Origin: Paucibacter sp. KBW04
GTDB taxonomy: Bacteria > Pseudomonadota > Gammaproteobacteria > Burkholderiales > Burkholderiaceae_C
Length of the DNA stretch: 64,000 nt
Direction: 5' to 3'
Assembly (NCBI RefSeq): GCF_003852425.1
Contig: NZ_QAJN01000008.1
Location: 332,137 to 396,136, forward strand
Part shown: piece by piece, positions 9,142 to 17,739 of the stretch
Layout of the letters: each line of letters starts with the position of its first letter
Numbering within the stretch: position 1 is the first letter of the stretch
Notes under the pieces: model-generated
What the model was told of the DNA's origin: nothing
Databases searched by the model: none
The model's input: only the letters and a program-made list of their open reading frames with translations
Translations under genes and position numbers: made by a program

Positions 9142-10485
9142 ATCCATCGCGTCTTCGATGCGCTCCACCGCATGCACGGTGAGGCCCTCGATGGGCTTTT
9201 TGGGCGCATTCGCCTTGGGCACGACGGCCACGCTAAAGCCCAGCTTGGCGGCTTCCTTCAGCCGCTCCTGGCCACGCGGCGCGGGCCGCACCTCACCGGC
9301 CAGGCCGACCTCACCAAAGGCGATGAAACCACGCGGCAGGGACTTGCCGCGCAAGGAGCTTTGAATCGAGAGCAGCACGGCCAGGTCGGCCGCGGGCTCG
9401 CTGATGCGCACCCCGCCCACCGCGTTGATGAATACATCCTGATCCATGGTGGCCACGCCCGCGTGGCGGTGCAGCACCGCTAACAACATGGCCAAGCGGT
9501 CCCGCTCCAGGCCCACCGAAAGCCGGCGCGGATTGGGCCCGCCCGCGTCCACCAGGGCTTGCAGCTCCACCAGCATGGGGCGGGTGCCTTCCAGCGTCAC
9601 CAGCACGCAGGAGCCGGGTACCGGTTCGCCGTGGGTGGAGAGAAAAATCGCGCTGGGGTTGGCCACCCCCTTGAGCCCCTTCTCGGTCATGGCGAAGACG
9701 CCGATCTCGTTGACCGCGCCAAAGCGGTTCTTGATCGCCCGCACCAGGCGGAAGCTGCTGTGGGTATCGCCCTCGAAGTACAGCACCGTGTCCACGATGT
9801 GCTCCAACACCCGGGGCCCTGCCAGCGCGCCCTCCTTGGTGACATGGCCCACCAAGACCATGGCACAACCGCTGGCCTTGGCCGTGCGCGTCAAATGCGC
9901 CGCGCATTCACGCACCTGGGCCACCGAGCCGGGGGCGGAGGACAGGTGTTCGGAGTACACCGTCTGGATGGAGTCGATGACGCAAAACGCCGGTTTCTCG
10001 GTCTCCAGCGTGGCGAGGATCTTCTCCAGGCTGATCTCGGCCAGCACCCGCACCTTGTTGCCCGCCAGGCCCAGTCGGCGCGAGCGCATGGCGATCTGCG
10101 CGCCCGATTCCTCGCCGCTGACATACAGCACAGGCATCTGGCCGGAGAGATGGTCAATCGCCTGCAAGAGCAGGGTGGACTTGCCTATGCCCGGGTCGCC
10201 GCCAATCAGCACCACCCCGCCCGCCACGATGCCGCCGCCCAGCACCCGGTCCAATTCCTCCTGGCCGGTGGGGGTGCGGTCGAAGTCGGTGGCCTCAATT
10301 TCTGAGAGCGTGGCCACCGGCTGGCTCTTGGCCAGGGCCTGGTAGCGGTTCTTGCCGCCGGTCGCCTCGGCCACGCCCTCCACCAAGGTGTTCCAAGCCC
10401 CACAGCTGGGGCATTTACCCAACCATTTGGCGCTGGTGCCGCCGCATTCCGAGCAGGTGTAGATGGATTTGTCTTTGGTTGCCAT
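9124..10485 (-). CDS. radA: DNA repair/recombination protein RadA
   Basis: A RecA-like ATPase that promotes branch migration of recombination intermediates. The N-terminal zinc finger has Cys11, Cys14, Cys25 and Cys28; the Walker A motif is GGDPGIGKST; the RadA-specific KNRFG motif (AIKNRFGAVNEIG) is present. The C-terminal Lon-protease-like domain (from about residue 300, RRLSVGLERDRLAMLL onward) is complete. Length 453 is normal. No sign of damage. It is divergent from the ferritin-like gene with only ~37-55 bp between starts. Confidence 0.97.
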   Translation of the reverse strand: MATKDKSIYTCSECGGTSAKWLGKCPSCGAWNTLVEGVAEATGGKNRYQALAKSQPVATLSEIEATDFDRTPTGQEELDRVLGGGIVAGGVVLIGGDPGIGKSTLLLQAIDHLSGQMPVLYVSGEESGAQIAMRSRRLGLAGNKVRVLAEISLEKILATLETEKPAFCVIDSIQTVYSEHLSSAPGSVAQVRECAAHLTRTAKASGCAMVLVGHVTKEGALAGPRVLEHIVDTVLYFEGDTHSSFRLVRAIKNRFGAVNEIGVFAMTEKGLKGVANPSAIFLSTHGEPVPGSCVLVTLEGTRPMLVELQALVDAGGPNPRRLSVGLERDRLAMLLAVLHRHAGVATMDQDVFINAVGGVRISEPAADLAVLLSIQSSLRGKSLPRGFIAFGEVGLAGEVRPAPRGQERLKEAAKLGFSVAVVPKANAPKKPIEGLTVHAVERIEDAMDLVRGL

Positions 10486-10540
10486 GGCGGCATTGTCGCT
10501 GGGCCTTGTAAGGAATGGGGCCTTGGCTCGACCAAGCGGG

Positions 10541-11206
10541 ATGCTGCCTCCATCAGAAGTTTCTTCGCCCCCGAGCGCTTGTTTCCAGCGGGGTCTGAGC
10601 CTTGTTCAGACTTCTCCGTTGGCCTGGCCGCCGGATCTGATCCAGGGCCTGTCGACGGCACAAGCCCAGCATTTGGCCGATCTGCTGCCCTTTCTGGCCT
10701 GCGGCGAAGAGTCGGCCGTGTTCGCCTTCGAAGGCAGCTTGCTGGCGGCCGTGCCTGCCGCGGCGCAAGCGGTTTTGCAAGGCATTGCGAGCGATGAGCG
10801 CCGTCATGCCGATTTGCTAGCCCATCTGCGGCAGCTATTGCCTCAGCCGCGCTTGCAGATTTCCTTTGCCCGCCTGGCCTTCTTTTTCCGGCGTTTGCAA
10901 GCCTCGCAGGTGGACGAGCACCTGGCTCGGGTGGCGGCATTGGATTTGGCGGTTTGCCGTCTGCTGCAAGTCCTGCTGCATCCCCAGGCCGGGCTTGCGG
11001 CGGCACCGGGTCTGCACCGTGCTTTGTGCGAGCTGCGCCAGGACGAGGCCAGGCATGTTCGTCAAGCGCGCAGCTTGGCGCGCCAGCTCGGTTGTTCGGC
11101 GCAGCGGCAGGCCGCCTTGGATGAGGCCATGCGCCTGCGCCTGCTGGCCTTGCTACAGCCGGTGGCGGCCAGCTTGCAGTCTTTGAGCCAGAGGCCGGGC
11201 GCATGA
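10541..11206 (+). CDS. Ferritin-like diiron protein
   Basis: The 221-residue helical protein has the ligand pattern of a four-helix diiron box: Glu in LACGEESA, ExxH in DERRHADLL, a Glu in VDEHLARV and a second ExxH in DEARHVRQA. This suggests a ferritin-like oxidase or oxygenase rather than a storage ferritin, but no named subfamily is recognised. A TTG at 10523 has AAGGA 8 bases upstream and may be the real start; ATG 10541 is the conservative choice. It is the first gene of a three-gene operon whose members overlap by 4 bp each. Confidence 0.7.
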   Translation: MLPPSEVSSPPSACFQRGLSLVQTSPLAWPPDLIQGLSTAQAQHLADLLPFLACGEESAVFAFEGSLLAAVPAAAQAVLQGIASDERRHADLLAHLRQLLPQPRLQISFARLAFFFRRLQASQVDEHLARVAALDLAVCRLLQVLLHPQAGLAAAPGLHRALCELRQDEARHVRQARSLARQLGCSAQRQAALDEAMRLRLLALLQPVAASLQSLSQRPGA

Positions 11207-12291
11207 GGCCCGGGCGTTTGCGTCTGGCTTCGGGGCGGCGGCGTTTGCTGGGCTGGGGGTCGGCTTATCCGGGCCCGGCCATCAGTACCGAGGATTTGTG
11301 TCGCCAGGTCTGCGATGGTCTCGGCTATGGCAAGCGCCGCCTGGCCATGGCCTTGGCGCAGCGCCTGGGCGTGCGCAGCCGCCATCTGTGTCGCGACTTT
11401 GCCCAGGGCTTGGAGCTGCCGCGTCCGGGCGATCGCAATCCCGAGTTGGCCGCGCGCGCCCTGCGGGCGGCTCAGACGCGCGCCGGCCTGGCGGAGGACG
11501 CGCTGGCCTATCTGATCAGCCACAGCTGTACGCCGGCCCAGCTGCTGCCCGGCGGCTCGGCCGAGATTGCGCAGCGCATCGGGCACCAGGGCGCGCATCT
11601 GGAGTTGCGTCAGGCCTGCACCGGTTTTGCCAATGCCTTGCAGCTGGCTTTTGCGCTCACCGCCGAGCCGGGCAGTGCGCCGGTGGGCATTGTGGGGGTG
11701 GAGACGGGTTCGGTGTTTTTTGATCCGGCCAGCCTGCAAACCCAGGGCGAGCAATGGGTCAATTTTCTGCAGATGGGCGATGGCGCGGCGGCCGTGATCG
11801 TTGGCCCCGAGGATGGCGGCCAAGGCCCCCTCTTGCAGGCGGCATTCTTTGGCCAATGCCAGCAAGCGCCGCCGGCCGGCCTGCGTCTGCGCATGGGCGG
11901 ATCGGACTGCCCGCTGCTGCAAGCCGGGGCTTTGCAGTTTGAGCATGACTATGCCTCGGTGGCCGAGCATGGGCTGTTCTTGTTCGAGCAAGGCCGGCAG
12001 GCCCTGGCCCAGGCCGGGTGGTCGCTGGCGCAGGCCGCGATGTGCGTGCCGCATCAGGCCAGCGGATCGCTGGGGCCTTGGCTGGCCCAGCACTGGGGCT
12101 TGCCTGTGGAGCGAGTCTGCCAGCATGGGGCGAGCGTGGGCAATCTCGGCAGCGCCAGCATCTGGGCCGCCTTGGATCGGCTGATGAGTGATGCGGCGCT
12201 GCCCGCCGGTCCGCTGCTATTTCTGGGGGCCGAGGCAACCCAGTACAGCTATGGCGGTTTCGCGCTTGAACGCGGGGAGCTGGGGGCATGA
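11203..12291 (+). CDS. 3-oxoacyl-ACP synthase III (FabH-like) condensing enzyme
   Basis: A 362-residue thiolase-fold condensing enzyme. All three FabH catalytic residues can be placed: Cys139 in RQACTGFANA, His284 in CVPHQASGSL and Asn314 in ASVGNLGSASI. It differs from housekeeping FabH in length and in ACTGF replacing the usual ACAGF. Its location also differs: it lies between a ferritin-like gene and an ABC-2 permease gene, overlapping both by 4 bp, instead of in a fab cluster. A secondary-metabolite or lipid-modification role is inferred. It should be capable of acyl-CoA/ACP condensation or acyl transfer. Confidence 0.82.
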   Translation: MRPGRLRLASGRRRLLGWGSAYPGPAISTEDLCRQVCDGLGYGKRRLAMALAQRLGVRSRHLCRDFAQGLELPRPGDRNPELAARALRAAQTRAGLAEDALAYLISHSCTPAQLLPGGSAEIAQRIGHQGAHLELRQACTGFANALQLAFALTAEPGSAPVGIVGVETGSVFFDPASLQTQGEQWVNFLQMGDGAAAVIVGPEDGGQGPLLQAAFFGQCQQAPPAGLRLRMGGSDCPLLQAGALQFEHDYASVAEHGLFLFEQGRQALAQAGWSLAQAAMCVPHQASGSLGPWLAQHWGLPVERVCQHGASVGNLGSASIWAALDRLMSDAALPAGPLLFLGAEATQYSYGGFALERGELGA

Positions 12292-13493
12292 GCCGGTTTG
12301 ATTCTTTCGCCGGGATGCGACGCCATGCCCGCATGATTCTGGCCGTGGCGCGCAAGGAGTGGCAGCAGCTGCGGCGCGATCGCCTGACGCTGGCGCTTTT
12401 GCTGGGCGTGCCCCTGGCGCAGATTCTGTTGTTCGGCTTTGCCATCACGCTCAGGCCCAGCCAACTGCCCGCCGCTTGGGTGGAGCTGCCGCCCAGCCTC
12501 GGCTTGGAAGGGCCGGCGGATGCCGCCTTAGATGCGCAGATCCACAGCGGCTTGCTGGCCCAACTGAACCAAGACCAGGGCTTGCGCTTGAGCACCCAGC
12601 CCTTGGCGCCCGCCCAGGCACAGCGCCTGCTGCAGCGGGGCGAGCTGCGCTTGCTCTTGGCCTGGCCGCGTCAGCCTTCGCGTTATCTGCTGCAAGGTCT
12701 GGCCCTGCCCATGCGTCTGGAGGCGGATTTGTCCGACCCCTATGTCCATGCCCTGGTCGCGCAGCTGGGCGATGGCTTGGCCCATCGCCTTTCAGCCAAG
12801 CTCGCCGAATCGGCAGGGTCAGCCGCGCCGCCGCTGCGACTGCATTTGCAGCCGGGCTTGGACCTCAGCCTTGAACTGCGTGGGCGCTATGCCCTCCCAC
12901 CCGATTCGGGGGCCTATCTGGTGCCTGCGCTCAGCGGGGTCATCTTGACGCTCACGCTGACCCTGATGGCCGCCCTGTGCGTGGTGCGTGAACTCGAGCA
13001 AGGCACTTGGGACAGCTTGCGCAACACGCCTCTGGGTGCCATGCATATCTTGCTTGGCAAACTATTGCCCTATGCCGCGCTGGGCTTGCTGCTGTATGGC
13101 TTGATGCAGGCCCTGGCCTTTGTGCTGTTCGACACGCCTTGGGCCAGCCTGGGCTTGTGGGCCGTGGCGTTGGTCTTCATGCTGGGGCAGCTGGGTCTGG
13201 GGCTGTGCTTGTCGCTGCTGGCGCGCAGCCAGCTGCAGGCACTGCAGCTTGGGGTGTTTTTCTACCTGCCCTCCATTCTTTTGTCCGGCTTTATGTTCCC
13301 TTTTGAAGGCATGCCGGGCTGGGCGCGTGGCCTGGGCGAGTTGCTGCCGCTCACGCATTTCTTGCGTGCCCTGCGGGCCGAGTTGTTTCGCGCCGCCGAT
13401 GCCGCTCAGGTGCTGAGTTTGGGGAGCCCCATCTTGCTCTTTGCCGGCCTCAGCTTGGGACTGGCCGTCTGGGGCTATCGACGCAGGGTGTAA
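12288..13493 (+). CDS. ABC-2 type transporter permease
   Basis: The 401-residue membrane protein is of the ABC-2 permease class (YhhJ/NatB-like). One N-terminal TM (about 35-55) is followed by a large extracytoplasmic domain to about residue 205. A C-terminal block of five TM helices carries the typical VRELEQGTWDSLRNTP coupling segment and LPSILLSGFMFPFEGMP. It overlaps the KAS III-like gene by 4 bp. No ATP-binding subunit is encoded nearby, so the ATPase must be elsewhere. The cargo could be a product of the upstream condensing enzyme; that is inference. Confidence 0.85.
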   Translation: MSRFDSFAGMRRHARMILAVARKEWQQLRRDRLTLALLLGVPLAQILLFGFAITLRPSQLPAAWVELPPSLGLEGPADAALDAQIHSGLLAQLNQDQGLRLSTQPLAPAQAQRLLQRGELRLLLAWPRQPSRYLLQGLALPMRLEADLSDPYVHALVAQLGDGLAHRLSAKLAESAGSAAPPLRLHLQPGLDLSLELRGRYALPPDSGAYLVPALSGVILTLTLTLMAALCVVRELEQGTWDSLRNTPLGAMHILLGKLLPYAALGLLLYGLMQALAFVLFDTPWASLGLWAVALVFMLGQLGLGLCLSLLARSQLQALQLGVFFYLPSILLSGFMFPFEGMPGWARGLGELLPLTHFLRALRAELFRAADAAQVLSLGSPILLFAGLSLGLAVWGYRRRV

Positions 13494-13547
13494 GTTTTAC
13501 TGGCGGGCTCACGACTCAATGGCTTCACCCTTTGGAGTCAAAGCACC

Positions 13548-13937
13548 ATGAAAACGAAACCCTTGCTGAATGCCCTGATTTTTGCCGCTGGCTTGCTGGC
13601 CTGTGCGCTCAGCCAAGCGCTCACGATCTTGCCCTACGAGGCGGCCGCGGTGGCCAAGGCGCAGGCCGCCGGCGAGCCGCTGGCGCTGCATTTCCATGCC
13701 AGCTGGTGCCCAACCTGCCGCGCCCAGTCCAAGACCCTGGAGGCGCTCAAGGCCGAGCCGAATCTGGATCTGACCGTCTGGGTGGTGGATTTCGACAAGG
13801 AAGTCGAGCTGAAGAAACAGCTCAAGGTGCGCAGCCAATCCACCTTGATTGTTTACCGGGGCAGCAAGGAAACGAGCCGCCAGATTGGCAGTTCGGCCCC
13901 GGACGATATGCGCGCCACTTTGCGCAGCGCCTTCTGA
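13548..13937 (+). CDS. Periplasmic thioredoxin-family protein
   Basis: The 129-residue protein has a signal peptide (about 1-24) and a thioredoxin fold with redox pair Cys54-Pro-Thr-Cys57 (ASWCPTCRAQ). The active site CPTC differs from thioredoxin CGPC. A cis-Pro region (QSTLIVYRGSKE) is present but in shortened form. GGAG 10 bases before the ATG supports the start. It is followed 16 bp later by a DsbD/CcdA-like membrane protein, so the pair probably forms a periplasmic thiol-reducing relay fed from the cytoplasm. Confidence 0.86.
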   Translation: MKTKPLLNALIFAAGLLACALSQALTILPYEAAAVAKAQAAGEPLALHFHASWCPTCRAQSKTLEALKAEPNLDLTVWVVDFDKEVELKKQLKVRSQSTLIVYRGSKETSRQIGSSAPDDMRATLRSAF

Positions 13938-13953
13938 GTCGGAGGGCGGCGAT

Positions 13954-14679
13954 ATGTTGGCTTGGTCAGAGTTGGGTCTGAGTGTGTTGGCGGGCAGCCT
14001 GACCACCTTGTCGCCCTGTGTCTTCCCCATCTTGCCTCTGGTGCTGGGGAGCGCCTTGCAGCGTAGCCGTGCCGCGCCCCTGCTGATGGGCTTGGGCATG
14101 GTGCTCTCCTTTGCCTTGATGGGGCTGCTGCTGGGCGTGGCCGGTGAAGCGCTGAATTTGGACCCGCAAGTCGTGCGCATGGCCTCGGCCTGCTTGTTTG
14201 TGCTGTTTGGCCTGGTGATGTGGGTGCCGGCGCTGAACGCGGCCTTCAGTCGTCTGGGTTCACCCTTGGCCAGCCGTGCCGATGCCTTGGGCCAGGGGCT
14301 GGATCGCCATTCCCTGCTGGGTGCCTTGCTGACCGGCGCCCTGCTGGGCCTGATCTGGAGCCCCTGTGCAGGGCCTTTGCTGGGCACGGCCCTGAGCTTG
14401 GTGGCCAGCGAGGGCGGGGCTGGGCGCGGCACTTTGATCCTGGGTCTGTTCGGGCTCGGCGCTGCGCTGCCCTTGGTGGCGGCGGCCTATGCCTCGCGGC
14501 AAGGCTTCGGCCGCGTCCGGCAATGGGTGTTGGCCCACGGCGAGCAAAGCAAAAAGGGGTTTGCCGTTTTGCTGATGCTGATGGGTTTGTTGGTTTTGAG
14601 CGGGGCCGACAAATGGCTGGAGACCCAGGTCAACCAGCGCTTGCCCGACGCTTGGCTGAATCTGACGACACGGATCTGA
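13954..14679 (+). CDS. CcdA/DsbD-type transmembrane thiol transporter
   Basis: A 241-residue integral membrane protein with about six TM helices. The two redox cysteines of the CcdA/DsbD-beta family are visible: TTLSPCVFPILPLV near the N-terminus and IWSPCAGPLLGTA in the middle. Both sit in Pro-flanked motifs in homologous positions. It moves electrons from cytoplasmic thioredoxin to the periplasm, here most likely to the CPTC protein encoded immediately upstream. ATG 13954 follows GGAGG at 13941; the longer open frame upstream overlaps the previous gene and is not used. Confidence 0.87.
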   Translation: MLAWSELGLSVLAGSLTTLSPCVFPILPLVLGSALQRSRAAPLLMGLGMVLSFALMGLLLGVAGEALNLDPQVVRMASACLFVLFGLVMWVPALNAAFSRLGSPLASRADALGQGLDRHSLLGALLTGALLGLIWSPCAGPLLGTALSLVASEGGAGRGTLILGLFGLGAALPLVAAAYASRQGFGRVRQWVLAHGEQSKKGFAVLLMLMGLLVLSGADKWLETQVNQRLPDAWLNLTTRI

Positions 14680-14734
14680 GCAAACCGGGGTGCGAGAATG
14701 GCCGCGCGCCGCAGGGGCGCGTGGAGCGCTAGGC

Positions 14735-15364
14735 ATGGACTTCTCGGTTTGGTTGGGTTTTTTTGCGGCGTCTTGGGCGATCAGCCTCTCACCCGGCGCC
14801 GGCGCCATCGCCGCCATGAGCTCGGGCCTGAATCACGGTTTCAGGCGCGGCTACTTCACCACCCTGGGCCTGGTGCTGGGCATCTTGACGCAGATTCTGC
14901 TGGTGGGCGTGGGCCTGGGCGCGCTGATCGCGGCCTCCAGCCTGGGATTTGCCATCGTCAAATGGGCCGGTGTGGCCTATCTGATCTGGATGGGGGTGCA
15001 GCAATGGCGGGCCCCTGCCAAGCCCCTGGTGGCCGAGCAGGACGAGGGCCCGCGGGTGACGCGCCGCCAGCTGGTGCTGCGCGGCTGGATGCTGAACGCC
15101 GTCAACCCCAAGGGCACGGTGTTCCTGCTGGCGGTGATGCCGCAGTTCCTCAACCTCAAGCATGAGTTGCTGCCCCAGTACCTGACGATTTCCGCCACCC
15201 TGGTGTTCACCGATCTGGTGGTGATGGCCGGCTACACCGCCCTGGCCTCCAAGGTGCTGAAGGCCTTGCGCTCGCCGCAGCAGATCAAGCTGATGAACCG
15301 CACTTTTGGCGGCCTCTTCATCGGAGCCGGCCTGCTGCTGTCGGCCTTCAAGCGCCAAGCCTGA
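14735..15364 (+). CDS. LysE/RhtB-family amino acid exporter
   Basis: A 209-residue protein with the LysE superfamily layout: the N-terminal signature ISLSPGAGAIAAMSSGLNHG, about six hydrophobic helices, and the central NAVNPKGTVFLLAVMPQF motif. Homologues export amino acids or analogues by proton motive force. The substrate cannot be told. ATG 14735 gives the usual short lead before TM1. A hairpin with a T-rich tail follows the gene, suggesting a monocistronic unit. Confidence 0.88.
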   Translation: MDFSVWLGFFAASWAISLSPGAGAIAAMSSGLNHGFRRGYFTTLGLVLGILTQILLVGVGLGALIAASSLGFAIVKWAGVAYLIWMGVQQWRAPAKPLVAEQDEGPRVTRRQLVLRGWMLNAVNPKGTVFLLAVMPQFLNLKHELLPQYLTISATLVFTDLVVMAGYTALASKVLKALRSPQQIKLMNRTFGGLFIGAGLLLSAFKRQA

Positions 15365-15386
15365 GCCGAAAGACTTTTTCCCTCAC

Positions 15387-15421
15387 GCCGCCCGTGCCTG
15401 TCCCAGGATAGGCCGGGCGGC
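15387..15421 (+). terminator. Rho-independent-like terminator after the LysE gene
   Basis: A perfect 8-bp stem pairs GCCGCCCG (15387-15394) with CGGGCGGC (15414-15421). The loop can extend the stem through GCCT/AGGC. It is followed by a T-rich tract that includes a run of eight T at 15440-15447. The position between the exporter stop and the next start fits transcription termination. Confidence 0.55.
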
Positions 15422-15469
15422 TTGCTTTGATCCCTGCTGTTTTTTTTATTGTTTGCGCGCCGCCCATTC

Positions 15470-16351
15470 ATGAAGTCTGAAATCTCCGACCGCTGGCTGT
15501 TTTGGGGCCCCACCCTGGTGTGGGCCAGCACCTGGCATGTGATTCTTTATCAGCTGGCCTCCCAGGTGCCAGTGCTCAACTCCGTCGCCTGGCGCTTCGC
15601 GCTGGCCGCTTTGTTGTTGGTCGGTCTGGCCATGTGGCGGGGCGAGAGCCTGCGTCTGCCCTGGAGCGCCCACGGCCTGATGCTGGCCACCGGCATCGTG
15701 CAGTACGGCGGCAATTACTGGTCGGTCTACGAGGCCGAACGCCACATCCCCAGCGGTCTGGTGGCGGTGCTGTTCTGTCTGATGGTGTTTGGCAATGCCT
15801 TGTCCGGCCGGGTCTTTTTTGGCCAGCAGGTCAGCCGGCGCTTCTTGCTGGCGGCCAGCGGCGGGGTGGCCGGGGTGGTGATGATTTTCTGGCCCGAGAT
15901 TGCCTCGACCGGCGCCCGCCCCACGGCGGCCCTGGGCCTGGGCCTGGGCCTGCTCGCCGTCTTGGCGGCCTGCACCGGCAATGTGCTGACGCTGACCCTA
16001 ACCCGCCGTGGCCTGCCCCTGGTGCCCATCCTGGCCTGGAGCATGGGCTATGGCGCGTTCTTCCTGATCTTGCTGGCCCTGGGCAGCGGGGTGGGTCTGC
16101 AGTTTGATTGGCGGCCGTCCTATTTGCTGTCCTTGCTCTACCTTGCGGTCTTCGGTTCGGTGATCGCCTTTGTGCTCTATTTCAAGCTGGCCCAGCGGCA
16201 GGGGCCAGCGCGGGCCGCCCTGACCGGGGTGGTGATTCCGGTCATCGCCTTGATGATTTCGGCCGCGCTGGAAGGCTGGCAGCCCAGCTTGCTGGCGATC
16301 CTGGGCATGGCTTTGTGCTTGGGCAGCATCTTTGCTGCCACCCGAAAGTGA
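15470..16351 (+). CDS. EamA-family (DMT) membrane transporter
   Basis: A 293-residue, ten-helix drug/metabolite transporter with the two EamA repeats. The first has TLVWASTWHVILYQLA and IPSGLVAVLFCLMVFGNALSGR; the second ends in LYLAVFGSVIAFVLYFKLAQRQGP and GVVIPVIALMISAALEGW. The family exports metabolites or amino acids; the substrate is unknown. ATG 15470 (MKSEIS) is preferred to the TTG frame start at 15449. A second, unrelated EamA gene lies at 26609. Confidence 0.87.
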   Translation: MKSEISDRWLFWGPTLVWASTWHVILYQLASQVPVLNSVAWRFALAALLLVGLAMWRGESLRLPWSAHGLMLATGIVQYGGNYWSVYEAERHIPSGLVAVLFCLMVFGNALSGRVFFGQQVSRRFLLAASGGVAGVVMIFWPEIASTGARPTAALGLGLGLLAVLAACTGNVLTLTLTRRGLPLVPILAWSMGYGAFFLILLALGSGVGLQFDWRPSYLLSLLYLAVFGSVIAFVLYFKLAQRQGPARAALTGVVIPVIALMISAALEGWQPSLLAILGMALCLGSIFAATRK

Positions 16352-16395
16352 GCAGAAATCTCGCTATTGCCCGAGCATGAGGCCTGGGACCCGCG

Positions 16396-16422
16396 CTGAA
16401 ATCGGGCCAAACCGCGTATATT
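16396..16422 (+). promoter_or_regulatory. Possible sigma-70 promoter for the GGDEF gene at 16456
   Basis: TATATT at 16417-16422 is a five-of-six match to a -10 box and lies 34 bp before the start codon. The best -35 candidate, CTGAAA at 16396-16401, is separated by only 15 bp, so the -35 part is weak. It is the only promoter-like element seen in the 104-bp gap. Confidence 0.3.
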
Positions 16423-16455
16423 CAGCCGGCGTTTTTTCCCCATTTTGGAAGTTCC

Positions 16456-17712
16456 ATGCGTTATCGCCATGCTGTATCGGCCAGCGCGACTTCCCAGAAA
16501 GCCATGGTCAAGGTCCGCCAAAGTTGGCAGACCCGTTGGGGCTTTCTGCGCCAGCTGCGTTTTGAGCCCGAGCTGGAGGCGGCCTATCTGAGCCACTCGC
16601 AGCAGGGCTTGCGTTATCAAAGCCTGATTGCCTGCCTGCTGGGCGCGGGCATCTGGTTCCTGTTTGTTTGCGTTGACAGTTATCGCCTGCAACTGTTTCA
16701 GCATCCCGGCGAGTTCCCTCTGGCCCTGTTGCAGCTGATCTTTGTTCGGGTGCTGGTCCAGGCTTGCCTGCTGATGTGCGTGCTGGCCTGTGTCTGGCCG
16801 GTCTTCAAGTACCGGCAGTCGGTGATGGTGGTGGGCGTGATTTATCTGCTGGCCCTGGGCAGCATCACGGCCATCCATTGCTATCAACGCCTGCAGCTGC
16901 AGCATGAAAGCAGTGTGCTGATCCTGGTCGTCATGGCCATGTTTTTGCCGCTGGGCCTGCGTTTCACCGCCAGCCTGGGCTTGGCGCTGAGCTTTGTGCT
17001 GACGGTCTTTCTGTTCGGCCTGCTGGTGGTGGCCGAGGAGTTTGAAGGGCCGATGTTGCAGCTCAGTCTGCTGCTTCTGATGAGCACGGCGGTGGCGGCC
17101 GTGGGGGCCTATCTGCTTGAGTATTCAAACCGCCAACAGTTTCTGCTGCGCCGCGAGCTGGAATGGCAGGCCGATCACGACCCGCTCACCGGCCTGCACA
17201 ACCGGCGCTTGTTCAGCCACCATCTGGAGGCCTGCATCGGCCAGGCGCGCCGGGACGGGCGCTCGCTGGCCCTGGTCTTGATGGATGTGGACCATTTCAA
17301 GCTCTACAACGACAGCTATGGCCACCAGGCCGGCGACCAAGCGCTGAAAGCCCTGGCCGAGCTGCTCAAGGACCTGGCCGCCCGGCCACTGGATCTGGCG
17401 GCGCGGGTGGGCGGGGAGGAGATGGCCCTGATCTTTTTTGATGTGGAGGCCGGCCAAGCCCAGGCGCTGTGCGAGCGCCTGGTGCGCGGCGTGCGCGCCC
17501 TGGGGATCCCACATACCAGCTCACCGACGGCCTCTTGCATGACCGTCAGCGCCGGTTGCGCCATGCTCGGCGATGAACGTTCGGAAGACGCTCTCTACCA
17601 GCGCGCCGACAAGCTGCTCTATCAAGTCAAACACAGCGGCCGCAACGGCTCTTTGCTGGGCCTGCCGCCCCAGGCTACCCAGGCCGGCCCCGGTTTGGGC
17701 GTGGCGGCCTGA
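16456..17712 (+). CDS. Membrane diguanylate cyclase (GGEEM active site)
   Basis: The 418-residue protein has six predicted TM helices (about residues 55-220) and a C-terminal GGDEF domain starting at DHDPLTGLHNRRLFSHH. The active-site loop reads RVGGEEMALIFF, that is GGEEM. The first four positions are acceptable for catalysis; the final Phe is replaced by Met. An RPLD I-site lies five residues upstream, which favours an active, feedback-inhibited cyclase. The membrane part resembles MASE-type sensors only in general layout. Monocistronic; convergent with the PspC gene. Confidence 0.87.
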   Translation: MRYRHAVSASATSQKAMVKVRQSWQTRWGFLRQLRFEPELEAAYLSHSQQGLRYQSLIACLLGAGIWFLFVCVDSYRLQLFQHPGEFPLALLQLIFVRVLVQACLLMCVLACVWPVFKYRQSVMVVGVIYLLALGSITAIHCYQRLQLQHESSVLILVVMAMFLPLGLRFTASLGLALSFVLTVFLFGLLVVAEEFEGPMLQLSLLLLMSTAVAAVGAYLLEYSNRQQFLLRRELEWQADHDPLTGLHNRRLFSHHLEACIGQARRDGRSLALVLMDVDHFKLYNDSYGHQAGDQALKALAELLKDLAARPLDLAARVGGEEMALIFFDVEAGQAQALCERLVRGVRALGIPHTSSPTASCMTVSAGCAMLGDERSEDALYQRADKLLYQVKHSGRNGSLLGLPPQATQAGPGLGVAA

Positions 17713-17739
17713 GCTCTGGCACCAGGGTTTGAGCCTTGT

